Positions 34,191 through 42,861 of a DNA stretch of 64,000 nt are shown here, piece after piece. Both the position numbers and the translations under genes were made by a program. The DNA comes from Lacinutrix sp. Bg11-31 (GTDB taxonomy: Bacteria; Bacteroidota; Bacteroidia; Flavobacteriales; Flavobacteriaceae). The first letter of the stretch is position 1; every line of letters starts with the position of its first letter. The notes under the pieces are model-generated. The model was not told the DNA's origin and did not search any database. It saw only the letters and a program-made list of their open reading frames with translations. The stretch covers positions 3,100,001-3,164,000 of the forward strand of contig NZ_CP025118.1 in the NCBI RefSeq assembly GCF_002831665.1, given 5' to 3'.

Positions 34191-34910
34191 ATGGAAAACT
34201 CTTTCGAAAACCCAATACCACAACAACGTATGGCACTTAGTGCTTTAGCACAAGAAGAACGCGTAGCATTTTATAAAAAAACATATGCGCATGTTGCAGT
34301 AGGTGTATTAGTATTTATATTTTTTGAATACCTTTTATTACAAAGCGAAACTATAGTAAACTTTGCTATGTCAATGACAGAAGGGTTTAAGTGGTTAATA
34401 ATGCTAGGCGGTTTTATGTTTATTACTAATTATGCTGAAAGAATGGCTTTAAAAACGCCAGATAAAAATAAACAATACTTAGCTTTTGGATTATATATTT
34501 TGGCCGAAGCTTTTATTTTTATTCCAATGATTTATATTGCTGCTTTTTATATGGAAGCAGGAGGAGAAATTTTACAACAAGCAGGTATAGTTACTCTAGC
34601 ATTATTCTCAGGATTAACAGCTGTAGTGTTTGTAACAAAAAAGGATTTTTCATTCTTAAAAACAGGGTTAACAATAGGCTTCTTTATTGCATTAGGATTA
34701 ATTGTTGCAGGAACTCTTTTTGGTTTTAATATGGGATTATGGTTTTCGGTTGGTATGTGTTTATTAGCTGGAGGATCTATTTTATATCAAACATCTAACT
34801 TGGTAAACAAATATACTGTAGACGATTATATTCCTGCAGCTTTAGGTTTGTTTGCTTCTCTAATGTTATTATTCTGGTATATTTTAAGAATATTTATGTC
34901 GAGAGATTAA
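34191..34910 (+). CDS. Bax inhibitor-1/YccA family membrane protein
   Basis: 239 residues with seven TM segments. An N-terminal cytoplasmic stretch (QQRMALSALAQEERVAFYKKTYAH) precedes the core, and the conserved C-terminal half reads ...SLVNKYTVDDYIPAALGLFASLM. The family is a Ca2+-leak-type membrane protein group; bacterial members also affect FtsH proteolysis. The last 251 bp (34660-34910) are repeated at 41659-41909 with one difference. Confidence 0.9.
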   Translation: MENSFENPIPQQRMALSALAQEERVAFYKKTYAHVAVGVLVFIFFEYLLLQSETIVNFAMSMTEGFKWLIMLGGFMFITNYAERMALKTPDKNKQYLAFGLYILAEAFIFIPMIYIAAFYMEAGGEILQQAGIVTLALFSGLTAVVFVTKKDFSFLKTGLTIGFFIALGLIVAGTLFGFNMGLWFSVGMCLLAGGSILYQTSNLVNKYTVDDYIPAALGLFASLMLLFWYILRIFMSRD

Positions 34911-34931
34911 ATTCTTTTAAAGATTATATAT

Positions 34932-34966
34932 ACAAAAAGCTTCTCAATTTTAGGAGCTTTTTGTAT
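34932..34966 (+). terminator. Terminator of the BI-1 gene
   Basis: ACAAAAAGCT arm and AGCTTTTTGT arm, with CTC/GAG-like inner pairing around AATTTTAG. Located 22 bp after the stop. Confidence 0.75.
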
Positions 34967-35078
34967 TGTCAGTTCTTGTGATTCCGTTTTTTAACGAAAT
35001 TGTATCGAGTAATCAAAAAAAAGTAATAACTTCTCGATACATTGTTTTTTATGCCTCAAAAAATATCTCTAAGTGATG
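34967..35078. repeat. Dispersed repeat, family 1 (diverged copy)
   Basis: TGTCAGTTCTTGTGA at the left, TGTATCGAG and TTCTCGATACA as the inner arms, and CTCTAAGTGATGA as a decayed right end. More diverged than the copies at 23.4 and 24.8 kb. Confidence 0.65.
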
Positions 35079-35144
35079 ATTATATCTTAATCTATCTATT
35101 TGTTGTTGCAATGAAATAAAGGTTTCTGCTCTAGAAACACCTTC
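35079..35144 (-). pseudogene. Remnant of a protein C-terminus (copy 1)
   Basis: The minus strand translates as EGVSRAETFISLQQQIDRLR with a following YN, before running into the repeat. Upstream it is interrupted by a frameshift and stop. A second, more decayed copy is at 38858-38922. The parent protein was not recognised. Confidence 0.5.
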
Positions 35145-35306
35145 TGTGATTTTTTTTCAATAAATTTTAAAAAATACCCAGAACTTAACGAGCCTGATAG
35201 CCTGTTGTGTTACTATTTGTTTATGGGTTTTAAAAACAGAGACACCGTATTTATACTTAATCATACCGTTAGATCTGTAGAAGAAAAACATTATAAGATT
35301 AAGTGA
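35142..35306 (+). pseudogene. Remnant of a LuxR-type HTH regulator C-terminus
   Basis: An open frame without a start codon reads FKKYPELNEPDSLLCYYLFM, then GFKNRDTVFILNHTVRSVEE, then KHYKIK to TGA at 35304-35306. The order P-L-x-x-D-x-L-C...G...x-L-N-x-S/T-V-R-S-V-E...Y-x-I-x-K is that of the C-terminal HTH found in Bacteroidetes TPR-LuxR regulators. The rest of the gene is missing, so it is a 50-codon relic. Confidence 0.6.
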
Positions 35307-35453
35307 AAACTGAATTGAATCTTGTTAAATTCTAAAGAACCTAATTACCGTATTTAAATGAAGAGTTTAAGGTCTTTAACGGGATTTTTGAATAATCTTG
35401 TTTTTAAATTATTCATGAATAAATGAAAGCTGTAGAAAAAAAAGATTAAAAAT

Positions 35454-35495
35454 AAAAAAGCAACACTTAATTCTAAGAAGTAAGGTGTTGCTTTT
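35454..35495 (-). terminator. Terminator of the lipoprotein gene at 35520
   Basis: AAAAGCAACACTTA pairs with TAAGGTGTTGCTTTT (one bulge), with a T-run on the minus strand. Confidence 0.8.
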
Positions 35496-35519
35496 ATTGT
35501 TAATTAATATACTGTTGTA

Positions 35520-35924
35520 TTATTTCATTTTTAAATCACTTAATTTTTTAGGATTAATTATTATGTTGTAATTATTAATCTTTGTTTTAAATTGAAGTGT
35601 CTTATTTAATTTTAAATCATTGTTATTAGACTTCGCTACTATGTTATAAAATCCTGGTTTTAGTTCTATGTCCTTTTTTTGGAGCACATTATCTTTATCT
35701 AAAATAGAATTAATATTAAATATTGTATTACTATTAATTTCAATGATCTCTTGGTTAATTAACATGGTATCTTTAGTTTTTATAGAAAACCTTAGTACAT
35801 TATAAGATGACATATTTTGCAAACCAGGCATTTCAATATATACCTCTGCATTTGAAATTTTTTGCTTATAACTTTTACAGTTAAAAAGTAACATTAGTAA
35901 TAATAGTTGACCTAATTTATTCAT
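35520..35924 (-). CDS. Small lipoprotein of unknown function
   Basis: 134 residues. Lipobox LLLFNCKSY (Cys16), then a beta-rich domain with no recognised family. Its start is 5 bp past the stop of the type IX-secreted BNR gene, so the two are likely co-transcribed and may work together at the cell surface. Strong terminator follows. Confidence 0.65.
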   Translation of the reverse strand: MNKLGQLLLLMLLFNCKSYKQKISNAEVYIEMPGLQNMSSYNVLRFSIKTKDTMLINQEIIEINSNTIFNINSILDKDNVLQKKDIELKPGFYNIVAKSNNNDLKLNKTLQFKTKINNYNIIINPKKLSDLKMK

Positions 35925-35929
35925 TAAAA

Positions 35930-38596
35930 TTATTTAATAATAATCTTCTTAGAAACTTGAGTTTCATTAATATTAAAAACAACAATGTAACTACCAGCAC
36001 TTAATGCGTAAGTATTTAATTTGTTATTTGTTGTAGTAATAGAACCGCTAACAATTTTAGAACCAATATAGCTATAAATAGAATAGTTAGCCTCATCAAT
36101 ATTATTAGGCAGTTTTACCAATACATTGTTATTAGACGATGGTACTGGATATACTTTTAATGCAGATTCTAAGGCTAAAGTTAGGTCATCATTACTAAGT
36201 GTGTTATTATCAATATTTATAGACCAGAATCCTCTACCAAAAGTAGCTGCATATAGCTTCTTTTGAGCGTAATTAATAGACATATCTGTTACAGTAACAT
36301 TTGGTAGGTTATTACCCAACTTAATCCAATTAGTACTTGCAGCTCCTAGTTTATAATAGACACCAACTTCGGTTCCTAAAAATAGAATTTCATCATTGCC
36401 ACCTAAATCTGTTACTTTGTTTAATACTTTTTTCATAACCACATTTGGTAAATTGTGTGTTATGTTAGTCCAAGTAACACCATTATCTGTAGATCTAAAA
36501 ACTTTATTAGCAGCATCATATCCAGAAATAGTAGCATAAGTAACACCAGAAGTCGCACTATTTACACAAATAGAATTAAAATTTTGTGTAACACCAGAAG
36601 GTTGTGTTATTGTTTGAACATTAGAAAAAGTCATAAGAGTAGAATTAACATCTAAGTGACTTTGACCATTTGCTCCTATTACTGCACATCTTGAGTCCCA
36701 AAGATCCATCTCCTGTGTTTGACCTAAAGACTGTACTTCTGTTAGATAACCAAAGCCTGCTCCGCCATTATAACTTACTCCAGTTGCAGCCCAAGTAGCT
36801 AACGCAAAATTCCCGTTAGTGTTATGGAAAATTGCTTTACCAGCAAAAAGAGCGTCATTATTTGCAGGTAATATTGTAGTTTGATCATTTGAGTTTGCTT
36901 GGTATGCAGTTGTTGTTCTACTTAATGCGCCTCTTGTTCCACCAATTAATCTTACTAACGGATTTGTTGGGCTTATAGCAGCAGCAGTTCCATCTCCTGC
37001 TTGTACAGCAACCCAGTTACCACTTTGTGTATTTGGACTTATTGACATACCATCATTATCTTGTAATCCTAATAAAGCATCTGTAAAAGTTGCACTATCG
37101 GTAATTGCCGAATGGTAAATTTGACCAATCTGTAAATTATTAGTTTTATCTACAGCTCCTGCAACTCCAGAACTAGTATCAAAAGTTGTCATGTCTAGTT
37201 CTGTAATACCACCATCGTGTGTTAACCACCATTTAGAGCCTGTAGTATGCGTAATAAAGTGATGATCTGGGTGTACATAAGTTTCTCCAGAATTTTGTGA
37301 ATTATAAGCATCTAACTTCATTGTCCAAGTGGAACCAGCATCTTTAGTGTACCATCCATTTACGCCTAAAACAAATATTCTGTTTGCATCTACTGAACTT
37401 ACACTAAAAGCAACGTTGTATAGTCCTTGAGGCTCATAAGTTGTTAAATCTGTACCTACTTGAGTAGCACTAATTACACCAGTTGCATTTAGTATTTCGC
37501 TAGTTGTTAACTTATATACTTTTGCTCCATTTTTTTTAGCTGCTAAAAAATAAACATCACCACTATTGTGAGATTGATTAAATCTTAATACAATGTTACC
37601 AGCACCTTCTTCATTGTCGTAAATTTGAGTAAAAGTAACTCCATCATCTTCAGACTTAAAAATCCTTCCAAAAATGTTAGAAACTAAAATAAAATCGTTT
37701 GTGTATAATACATCATTAGCATATTGTAGATTATTATTGTTATACTCTTGATGTGTTGCCCAACCATCTGTAGTAGCGTATTGTTTAATGCCAGATGCAC
37801 TATTTACAGCAAAAAACATTTTATTGTTATCGTTAGGTTTCATTCCTAAATTACTAATGTAAGCTATTTGTGTAGGATCTAAAACTAAAGAAGTTGTAGC
37901 CCAGTTATCTCCAGCGTCTGTAGATTTTATAACTCCAATAGATTTACTTCGATCTTGAGCATCTCTATCTCCAGTTAATGCATAGATAGAATTATTACTT
38001 GCAGCTTTAATATCTACAATACCAATTCTAGCTAAATAATCGGTTTTTGGTGTCCAGTTAGGTGTTGTACTTGTTATGTCATCAGTTTTCCATATTCCAC
38101 CGTTTGATGCACCAGCTAAAGCTACAGTACCAGTAAGAGGTCTAATAACGTTTATTAATCCTTGACCAGGAAAAGCAACATAACCATGAGGATTTGGAGA
38201 AGTTGTTGGACCTACTTGTACCCAAGGAGAATTATTATTACTTTTTTGATTGTTTTGTTGTGTGTTGAAAATTTCGCTAAAAGGTGTGTTAGGTGATATT
38301 CTTGATAATTCATCTTCACCACCAGATAATGTAATATTTCCTTGACTATCTGTTCTTTCTTTCCAGAAATATTGCCATCTTCCAAATTGTTTTAATGCTT
38401 TTTCAGCATTTTTCTTTTCGGTTTTTGTAACGGCATTTTCTTGATTCGCAATTAGAATAGGTTCAACAGCATTAGTAATTTCATTATAATTACTATTAGG
38501 GTTTAATACTTCCAAATGATAATTTGGCACTGGTCTGTTTTGAGAAAAAAGAGTTGTACAGATAAACAACGCAATTAAAGGTAATATTTTTTTCAT
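35930..38596 (-). CDS. T9SS-secreted BNR/sialidase-like beta-propeller protein
   Basis: 888 residues from the ATG at 38596; an ATG 75 nt upstream would place extra residues before the signal peptide (MKKILPLIALFICTTLFSQ) and is rejected. The middle holds repeated BNR/sortilin-like blades (GGIWKTDD, IKSTDAGDNWATTS, FRSTDNGVTWTNIT). The last ~80 residues are a type A T9SS sorting domain: ALKVYPVPSSNNNVLVKLPN to SKKIIIK. Exported by the type IX system and attached to or released from the cell surface. The function may be adhesive or hydrolytic; catalytic residues were not identified. Preceded by a direct repeat that may bind the LytTR regulator. Confidence 0.88.
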   Translation of the reverse strand: MKKILPLIALFICTTLFSQNRPVPNYHLEVLNPNSNYNEITNAVEPILIANQENAVTKTEKKNAEKALKQFGRWQYFWKERTDSQGNITLSGGEDELSRISPNTPFSEIFNTQQNNQKSNNNSPWVQVGPTTSPNPHGYVAFPGQGLINVIRPLTGTVALAGASNGGIWKTDDITSTTPNWTPKTDYLARIGIVDIKAASNNSIYALTGDRDAQDRSKSIGVIKSTDAGDNWATTSLVLDPTQIAYISNLGMKPNDNNKMFFAVNSASGIKQYATTDGWATHQEYNNNNLQYANDVLYTNDFILVSNIFGRIFKSEDDGVTFTQIYDNEEGAGNIVLRFNQSHNSGDVYFLAAKKNGAKVYKLTTSEILNATGVISATQVGTDLTTYEPQGLYNVAFSVSSVDANRIFVLGVNGWYTKDAGSTWTMKLDAYNSQNSGETYVHPDHHFITHTTGSKWWLTHDGGITELDMTTFDTSSGVAGAVDKTNNLQIGQIYHSAITDSATFTDALLGLQDNDGMSISPNTQSGNWVAVQAGDGTAAAISPTNPLVRLIGGTRGALSRTTTAYQANSNDQTTILPANNDALFAGKAIFHNTNGNFALATWAATGVSYNGGAGFGYLTEVQSLGQTQEMDLWDSRCAVIGANGQSHLDVNSTLMTFSNVQTITQPSGVTQNFNSICVNSATSGVTYATISGYDAANKVFRSTDNGVTWTNITHNLPNVVMKKVLNKVTDLGGNDEILFLGTEVGVYYKLGAASTNWIKLGNNLPNVTVTDMSINYAQKKLYAATFGRGFWSINIDNNTLSNDDLTLALESALKVYPVPSSNNNVLVKLPNNIDEANYSIYSYIGSKIVSGSITTTNNKLNTYALSAGSYIVVFNINETQVSKKIIIK

Positions 38597-38662
38597 TCTA
38601 AATATTTTTAAATTAGGCGACAAGAATACACCCAATTTTAATTGTCTACAACAAAACATCAC

Positions 38663-38692
38663 AAACGACACTATTTTGTTGTAAACGACACT
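38663..38692 (-). promoter_or_regulatory. Direct repeat upstream of BNR gene, candidate LytTR site
   Basis: AAACGACACT occurs at 38663-38672 and again at 38683-38692, period 20 bp, and flanking bases agree too. Read toward the gene, it is AGTGTCGTTT twice. LytTR regulators bind two direct repeats about two helical turns apart. A TATTCTTG box lies about 45 bp downstream toward the ATG. Confidence 0.5.
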
Positions 38693-38857
38693 GTTTTAGC
38701 AAAATTGATGTTCATCTACAGTAAATTTGAATCCTACAATTTAATTTCCACAGAATGCATAAATAGATTACGCATCCTTTTATAACAGCCTTTTTAACAA
38801 AAGGAATGCCTTCTATACGTTTAAAATGATTTCAACTTGGTAAGGAATAATTGCAGT

Positions 38858-38922
38858 TATATTTTACCTGTATCTCTATTTGTTGTTGTAATGATATAAA
38901 GGTTTTTTTCTAGGAAACACCA
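38858..38922 (-). pseudogene. Remnant of a protein C-terminus (copy 2)
   Basis: The minus strand gives NGVS, a stop, then KKTFISLQQQI, matching the remnant at 35079-35144 both in DNA and in peptide (TFISLQQQI). More decayed than copy 1. Confidence 0.45.
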
Positions 38923-38968
38923 TTAATAGATTGAATCGTATTATTTAGTATTAATCTAAATGCTTTTT

Positions 38969-39670
38969 TTAAAGAAAAGATAAATCTTTAATTTGATCCA
39001 AGAAATTTTGCTTGTACATTCTCCCTAAAGGAATATCTTCGTTATTAACTTTAACAATTTGGCTAGAATAGGACTGAAGATGGTGTTTGTTTATTAAATT
39101 AGATTTATGAACTCTAATAAACATTTCAGGAAATTCATCGTAAAAATCTAATAACGATTTTCTGGAAAAATGAGTTTTATTATCTAGAGTTATAATTTTT
39201 ATATAAGCACCATCTGCTGCTATGTATGCTATATCCGAAATTAATATTTGTTGTTTACGCCCTTTATAGCTATGGTTGAATACTTGTTGTTTGTTTAACG
39301 TACTTAAAGCCATTTCTACATTTGCGTAGATAGAAGTTTTTATAAAAGGCTTAATTATATAACCAACAGGACTTGTTTTTTTAGCTTTATCAATTGTTTT
39401 TTTATCGGCATTAGCCGTTACATATATGTAAACAAAAGAGTGCTCTTGTAATAATATTTTTATTAAATCAATACCATCTATTATACTCGTTTCTCCGAGG
39501 TTAATATCCATTAAAACTAAATCATACGATGTGTTTTTAAAAAACGCTTCTGTTTCTTCAACATCCATTGCTACGTCTACAAAATTATATCCATATTCGT
39601 TAAGGATTAAACGTAAATTTTCAGCTATAATTTGCTCGTCTTCTACAATTAATATTTTCTTATTTTTCAT
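38969..39670 (-). CDS. LytTR-type response regulator
   Basis: 233 residues. The receiver domain (1-120) has the acidic pair ED at 10-11, phospho-acceptor Asp55 in LVLMDINLG, and Lys in YIIKPF. The LytTR DNA-binding domain (about 135-230) carries ILISDIAYIAADGAYIKI and FIRVHKSNLINKHHL. It is 11 bp behind the 7TM histidine kinase gene and is its likely partner. A direct repeat of LytTR type stands before the BNR gene immediately downstream, making that gene a candidate target. Confidence 0.93.
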   Translation of the reverse strand: MKNKKILIVEDEQIIAENLRLILNEYGYNFVDVAMDVEETEAFFKNTSYDLVLMDINLGETSIIDGIDLIKILLQEHSFVYIYVTANADKKTIDKAKKTSPVGYIIKPFIKTSIYANVEMALSTLNKQQVFNHSYKGRKQQILISDIAYIAADGAYIKIITLDNKTHFSRKSLLDFYDEFPEMFIRVHKSNLINKHHLQSYSSQIVKVNNEDIPLGRMYKQNFLDQIKDLSFL

Positions 39671-39681
39671 GGTAATTTAGT

Positions 39682-41544
39682 TTACTTCTTTTTTATTAAA
39701 CTATTTTTTTCAAGCGGAATAGTTATTTGTGTTATAAATAATCCACTGGCAAAATAACGCACAGAAGTTGCTCTTAGTTGTTTGCTTAATGATTTCACTA
39801 AAAACAAACCTAACGACTTTTTAACGCCTTGCTGTTGTTCTTTTTCCTCAAAACCTAAACCTGAATCTGCTATTTCTAAAACCGCAGTATCTTTGTTAAA
39901 AACGAGGGATATTTTTAATGTGTTATTTTCTTTATTTTGAAGGCCGTACTTAAAACTATTCGTTAATAATTCATTTACAATTAGGCCTAAAGGAACCGCT
40001 TGTGTTATAGTTAATTCTTTGTTATCTATTAAACAGATGTACGTTACTTTATTACTCATTTCAGAATAACTGTTTTGAATATATATAAACAATTCTTCTA
40101 AATAATTTTTCATATTTACTCTAGCTAAATTGTTAGATTGATAGAGTTTTTGATGAATTAAAGACATAGAATATACTCTAGATTTACTTTGAGCAATTAT
40201 TTCTTTATTTTTAATATCTTTAATGGAGGCTACTTGTAAATCTAACAAGCTAATTACTATTTGTAAATTGTTTTTAACGCGATGATGTACTTCTTTTAAA
40301 AGCACTTTTTTTTCTTCTAAAGAAGTTTCTAACTCTTTTGTTTGTTCTTTTACTAATTGCTCTAATTCTTCTCTAGTTTGTTTTTCTAATCGTTCTTTTT
40401 CATCTCTTACTAGTTTGTATTTATGGCCTAAAGCAAAAGATAATAGTACTACTTCTAAAAATGTACCAAAATGCATAATGTGTTCTGTAAATGAATTATA
40501 AGGTAATACGTCTAAACTCTGTAGCGCAAACGTTATCATGCCAAATAAGTAAAAGGTCCAAGCAATAGTGAAGTATAACGCTATTTTTTTACCTTTTATA
40601 AGACTGTATACAGCAGATAAAAATATAGCTATTGATGTAATTACTATTAAAATAATATTTAATTTTCTAGATAAGTAATCTACTTTTAAGAGCTCTAAAA
40701 CAATATTAAAAAGTAAGAGTGATATTAAAACTAGTAATGTATAGTATAAAAATCTACTTGTTTTTTTAAGTTCTAGAAACTGTAATGCAAACCAAGAGGA
40801 AAAAACACCAGTAATACTCATAATAATGATAGGGAACCTGAAAGAAAACTCAGGAAAATCTGGGCTTAAATAAGGAATTAGAATTCCAAAAAGATACCCT
40901 TGTGATAAAATTGCTGAAAACAACGCAATAATATATAATAAATAACTAGAGTCTCTAGTACTAAAAAATAAAAACAAATTATAGATACCCATTAAAAATA
41001 AACCACCAACAAGTAATCCTCCAAGAAAATATTCTGTGGTTCGTTCTTTATAAAAGGCTTCTTTTGTTTTTATAAAAACAGGCACTTTCATAGAATACCT
41101 ACTTTGTACTTTAATAAAAACGATAGGAGACTTTAAATTAGTAACGGGGATCTCAAAAGCTGGTACCAAATGGTTAAACTTATTTTTTGAGTGTGGATAC
41201 TTAACACCTAAAGACTCTTCTATAAGCTCTCCACTTTTTAATACATACGAAAGTTTAATGTCATCTTTAAGTGGTGTTTTAACAACCAAAACAGCTGTTG
41301 AACCTATATTTTTCTTTTTTAATTTTACTTTAAGCCAAAGTGTGCTTTTTGTAATCCCTAAATTAACATATGTTTTTTCGGTTGAAGTGAATTTTTCATG
41401 CTTAACAGATTCTAAAGAGTATTTAGAGTCTACATCTTCAAAATAAGACAAACTGAAATTATTTCTTGATTGTGCGTTACCTTGAAAAGCTGTTGTTATG
41501 TTAAGTAGTAAACCAAATAATAGATATATAATATATCGAGACAT
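39682..41544 (-). CDS. 7TMR-DISM sensor histidine kinase
   Basis: 620 residues. Signal peptide, then extracellular 7TMR-DISMED2-type beta domain (about 30-165), seven TM helices (about 175-380), coiled coil (about 385-415), and a HisKA_2-type dimerisation region with LLKEVHHRVKNNLQIVISLL near 415-435. It ends in an ATPase domain (NELLTNSFKYGL; ADSGLGF). The DISM domain is thought to bind carbohydrates or other small ligands. The signal is unknown. First gene of the two-gene operon with the LytTR regulator. Confidence 0.93.
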   Translation of the reverse strand: MSRYIIYLLFGLLLNITTAFQGNAQSRNNFSLSYFEDVDSKYSLESVKHEKFTSTEKTYVNLGITKSTLWLKVKLKKKNIGSTAVLVVKTPLKDDIKLSYVLKSGELIEESLGVKYPHSKNKFNHLVPAFEIPVTNLKSPIVFIKVQSRYSMKVPVFIKTKEAFYKERTTEYFLGGLLVGGLFLMGIYNLFLFFSTRDSSYLLYIIALFSAILSQGYLFGILIPYLSPDFPEFSFRFPIIIMSITGVFSSWFALQFLELKKTSRFLYYTLLVLISLLLFNIVLELLKVDYLSRKLNIILIVITSIAIFLSAVYSLIKGKKIALYFTIAWTFYLFGMITFALQSLDVLPYNSFTEHIMHFGTFLEVVLLSFALGHKYKLVRDEKERLEKQTREELEQLVKEQTKELETSLEEKKVLLKEVHHRVKNNLQIVISLLDLQVASIKDIKNKEIIAQSKSRVYSMSLIHQKLYQSNNLARVNMKNYLEELFIYIQNSYSEMSNKVTYICLIDNKELTITQAVPLGLIVNELLTNSFKYGLQNKENNTLKISLVFNKDTAVLEIADSGLGFEEKEQQQGVKKSLGLFLVKSLSKQLRATSVRYFASGLFITQITIPLEKNSLIKKK

Positions 41545-41658
41545 AGTTGTATAAAATCAATTTTTTTTTAAACAAAAAAATAAAGCATCAAAGATACTCA
41601 AAAGATAACCTAAACTGTTTCGATTTTTTTTAATATGTCGTTCATAACAATTTTTTTT

Positions 41659-41909
41659 AAACAGGGTTAACAATAGGCTTCTTTATTGCATTAGGATTAA
41701 TTGTTGCAGGAACTCTTTTTGGTTTTAATATGGGATTATGGTTTTCGGTTGGTATGTGTTTATTCGCTGGAGGATCTATTTTATATCAAACATCTAACTT
41801 GGTAAACAAATATACTGTAGACGATTATATTCCTGCAGCTTTAGGTTTGTTTGCTTCTCTAATGTTATTATTCTGGTATATTTTAAGAATATTTATGTCG
41901 AGAGATTAA
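41659..41909 (+). pseudogene. Duplicated 3' third of the BI-1 gene
   Basis: 251 bp identical to 34660-34910 except one base (A at 34766, C at 41765). It covers the last 83 codons including the TAA and has no promoter or start. The same DNA lies exactly 6,999 bp downstream of the intact gene. Confidence 0.93.
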
Positions 41910-41926
41910 TTTTTTTATAAATGAAA

Positions 41927-41952
41927 AGTTCCTCTAGTCGAGGAGCTTTTTT
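41927..41952 (+). terminator. Terminator behind the BI-1 fragment
   Basis: AGTTCCTC and GAGGAGCT arms (one mismatch) with T-run. Placed as in the intact gene, but the sequence differs from the terminator at 34932. Confidence 0.7.
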
Positions 41953-42102
41953 TATAGGTGTTATGTTACTGGTCTATAAAAATAGTAGCAATGTTAAAGC
42001 ATATTAAAATTGCAGCAAAAACAATAATCCCAATAATAAATTTATGGTTTCTTGTATTGTTTATTTCTTCCATGGATGTAGGTGTTTCTTTTAAAAAAAA
42101 AG

Positions 42103-42172
42103 TAAAAACTCTGCACCTTTTATAATGCAGAGTTTTTTTAATTAATTCTTCCCTTAAAAACCAATTAATAGC
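42103..42172 (-). ncRNA. Putative small RNA, unit A
   Basis: Predicted transcript on the minus strand, from a start about 6-8 nt past the -7-like box at 42178-42185 to the terminator AAAAACTCTGCA (42105-42116) / TGCAGAGTTTTT (42127-42138), giving about 70 nt. It shares its 5' part (ATTGCTATTAA-like) with units B and C, but its terminator stem has a different sequence. Ends are inferred. Confidence 0.5.
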
Positions 42173-42177
42173 ATTAT

Positions 42178-42223
42178 AAAGATAGCTTGAATAAACGATT
42201 AAAAAAATACGTAGAACTACGTA
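42178..42223 (-). promoter_or_regulatory. Promoter/operator of unit A
   Basis: Palindrome TACGTAGTTCTACGTA (42208-42223, minus strand), flanked by A/T runs. 22 bp later comes TATCTTTA (42178-42185), one base from the TAnnTTTG box. The TTCAAGCTATCTTTAT context is shared with unit C. Confidence 0.55.
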
Positions 42224-42449
42224 TTTTTTTTAGATAAAAAAAGAAGTTAAAAACATTGAAGACACTTATTTTTATTGGTAGTTCTAGTGTTTTGTAGCAG
42301 TTTAACGTTTAGTTTTTTTAGTTTTTTTTTGAAGCTTAAAACGCGAATTTAGAAATGTTTTACTTTTTATTTAAAAAATAGAAAAGCAATAATATATAGA
42401 AAAAGTGTCTGGTTTTAATATGTAATGGCTGGTAAAGGAAAGTGATAAA

Positions 42450-42518
42450 AAAAAGAGAAGCTCTACATTATAATATAATGTAGAGCTTTGGTTCCTCTTA
42501 AAGAGTATTCGGTTAATA
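42450..42518 (-). ncRNA. Putative small RNA, unit B
   Basis: Minus-strand transcript of about 70 nt. Conserved body (ATTGCTATTAACCGAATACT, then CTTTAAGAGG) and a strong terminator: AAGCTCTACATTATA (42458-42472) pairs with TATAATGTAGAGCTT (42474-42488), then T8. About 90% alike with unit C over the shared part by eye. Ends are inferred. Confidence 0.55.
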
Positions 42519-42524
42519 GCAATA

Positions 42525-42571
42525 TAAATATAGCTTGAATAATTGGTTTAAAAAATACGTAGAACTACGTA
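42525..42571 (-). promoter_or_regulatory. Promoter/operator of unit B
   Basis: TACGTAGTTCTACGTA at 42556-42571. 23 bp downstream on the minus strand is TATATTTA (42525-42532). Same geometry as the other two units. Confidence 0.55.
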
Positions 42572-42785
42572 TTTTTTTAGGCTTAGTTTAAAGATTGAAA
42601 ACACTGAAACATATAATGATTACTGTTAATCACGATGATTTTGTTCTACTTTTTTATGTGTTAGTTAAATTTTACTTCGAAGATAAAAACGCGAGTTCTA
42701 TTAGTTTCTAGTTTTTTTTTTTTTGAAATTATAAGGAATAGAAGTAACAAGACAGCTCGTAAATGTTAATTTGTGAAAACCAATT

Positions 42786-42855
42786 TAAAAAGAGAAGCTC
42801 TACATTAGGTTATAATGTAGAGCTCTAGGTTCTCTTAAATAGTATTCGGTTAATA
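42786..42855 (-). ncRNA. Putative small RNA, unit C
   Basis: Minus-strand transcript of about 70 nt, ending in AGCTCTACATTA (42796-42807) / TAATGTAGAGCT (42813-42824) plus an outer AAGAGAA/TTCTCTT pairing, then T5. Body matches unit B. Ends are inferred. Confidence 0.55.
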
Positions 42856-42861
42856 GCAATA

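Larger units (their letters stand above)
38597..38968. other. Intergenic region between BNR gene and LytTR regulator gene
   Basis: About 370 bp. It holds the 20-bp-period direct repeat, a candidate promoter for the BNR gene and a decayed gene remnant. No intact gene. Confidence 0.5.

Noticed and set aside
34911..41658. Integrative element with its own integrase
   Set aside because: No integrase, recombinase or transposase frame is present, so only a repeat-bounded block is claimed.
41966..42074. Small minus-strand membrane protein (hydrophobic frame ending IATIFIDQ)
   Set aside because: The only ATG (42074) is out of frame with the hydrophobic part, and the open frame itself has no start codon and a stop just before it. 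It may be a broken small gene, but I cannot support it.
42198..42232. Palindromes with A/T flanks read as simple bidirectional terminators
   Set aside because: The loop would be only two to four bases, and each palindrome precedes a -7-like box at a fixed distance, so an operator fits better. The terminator reading is kept as an alternative in the finding.
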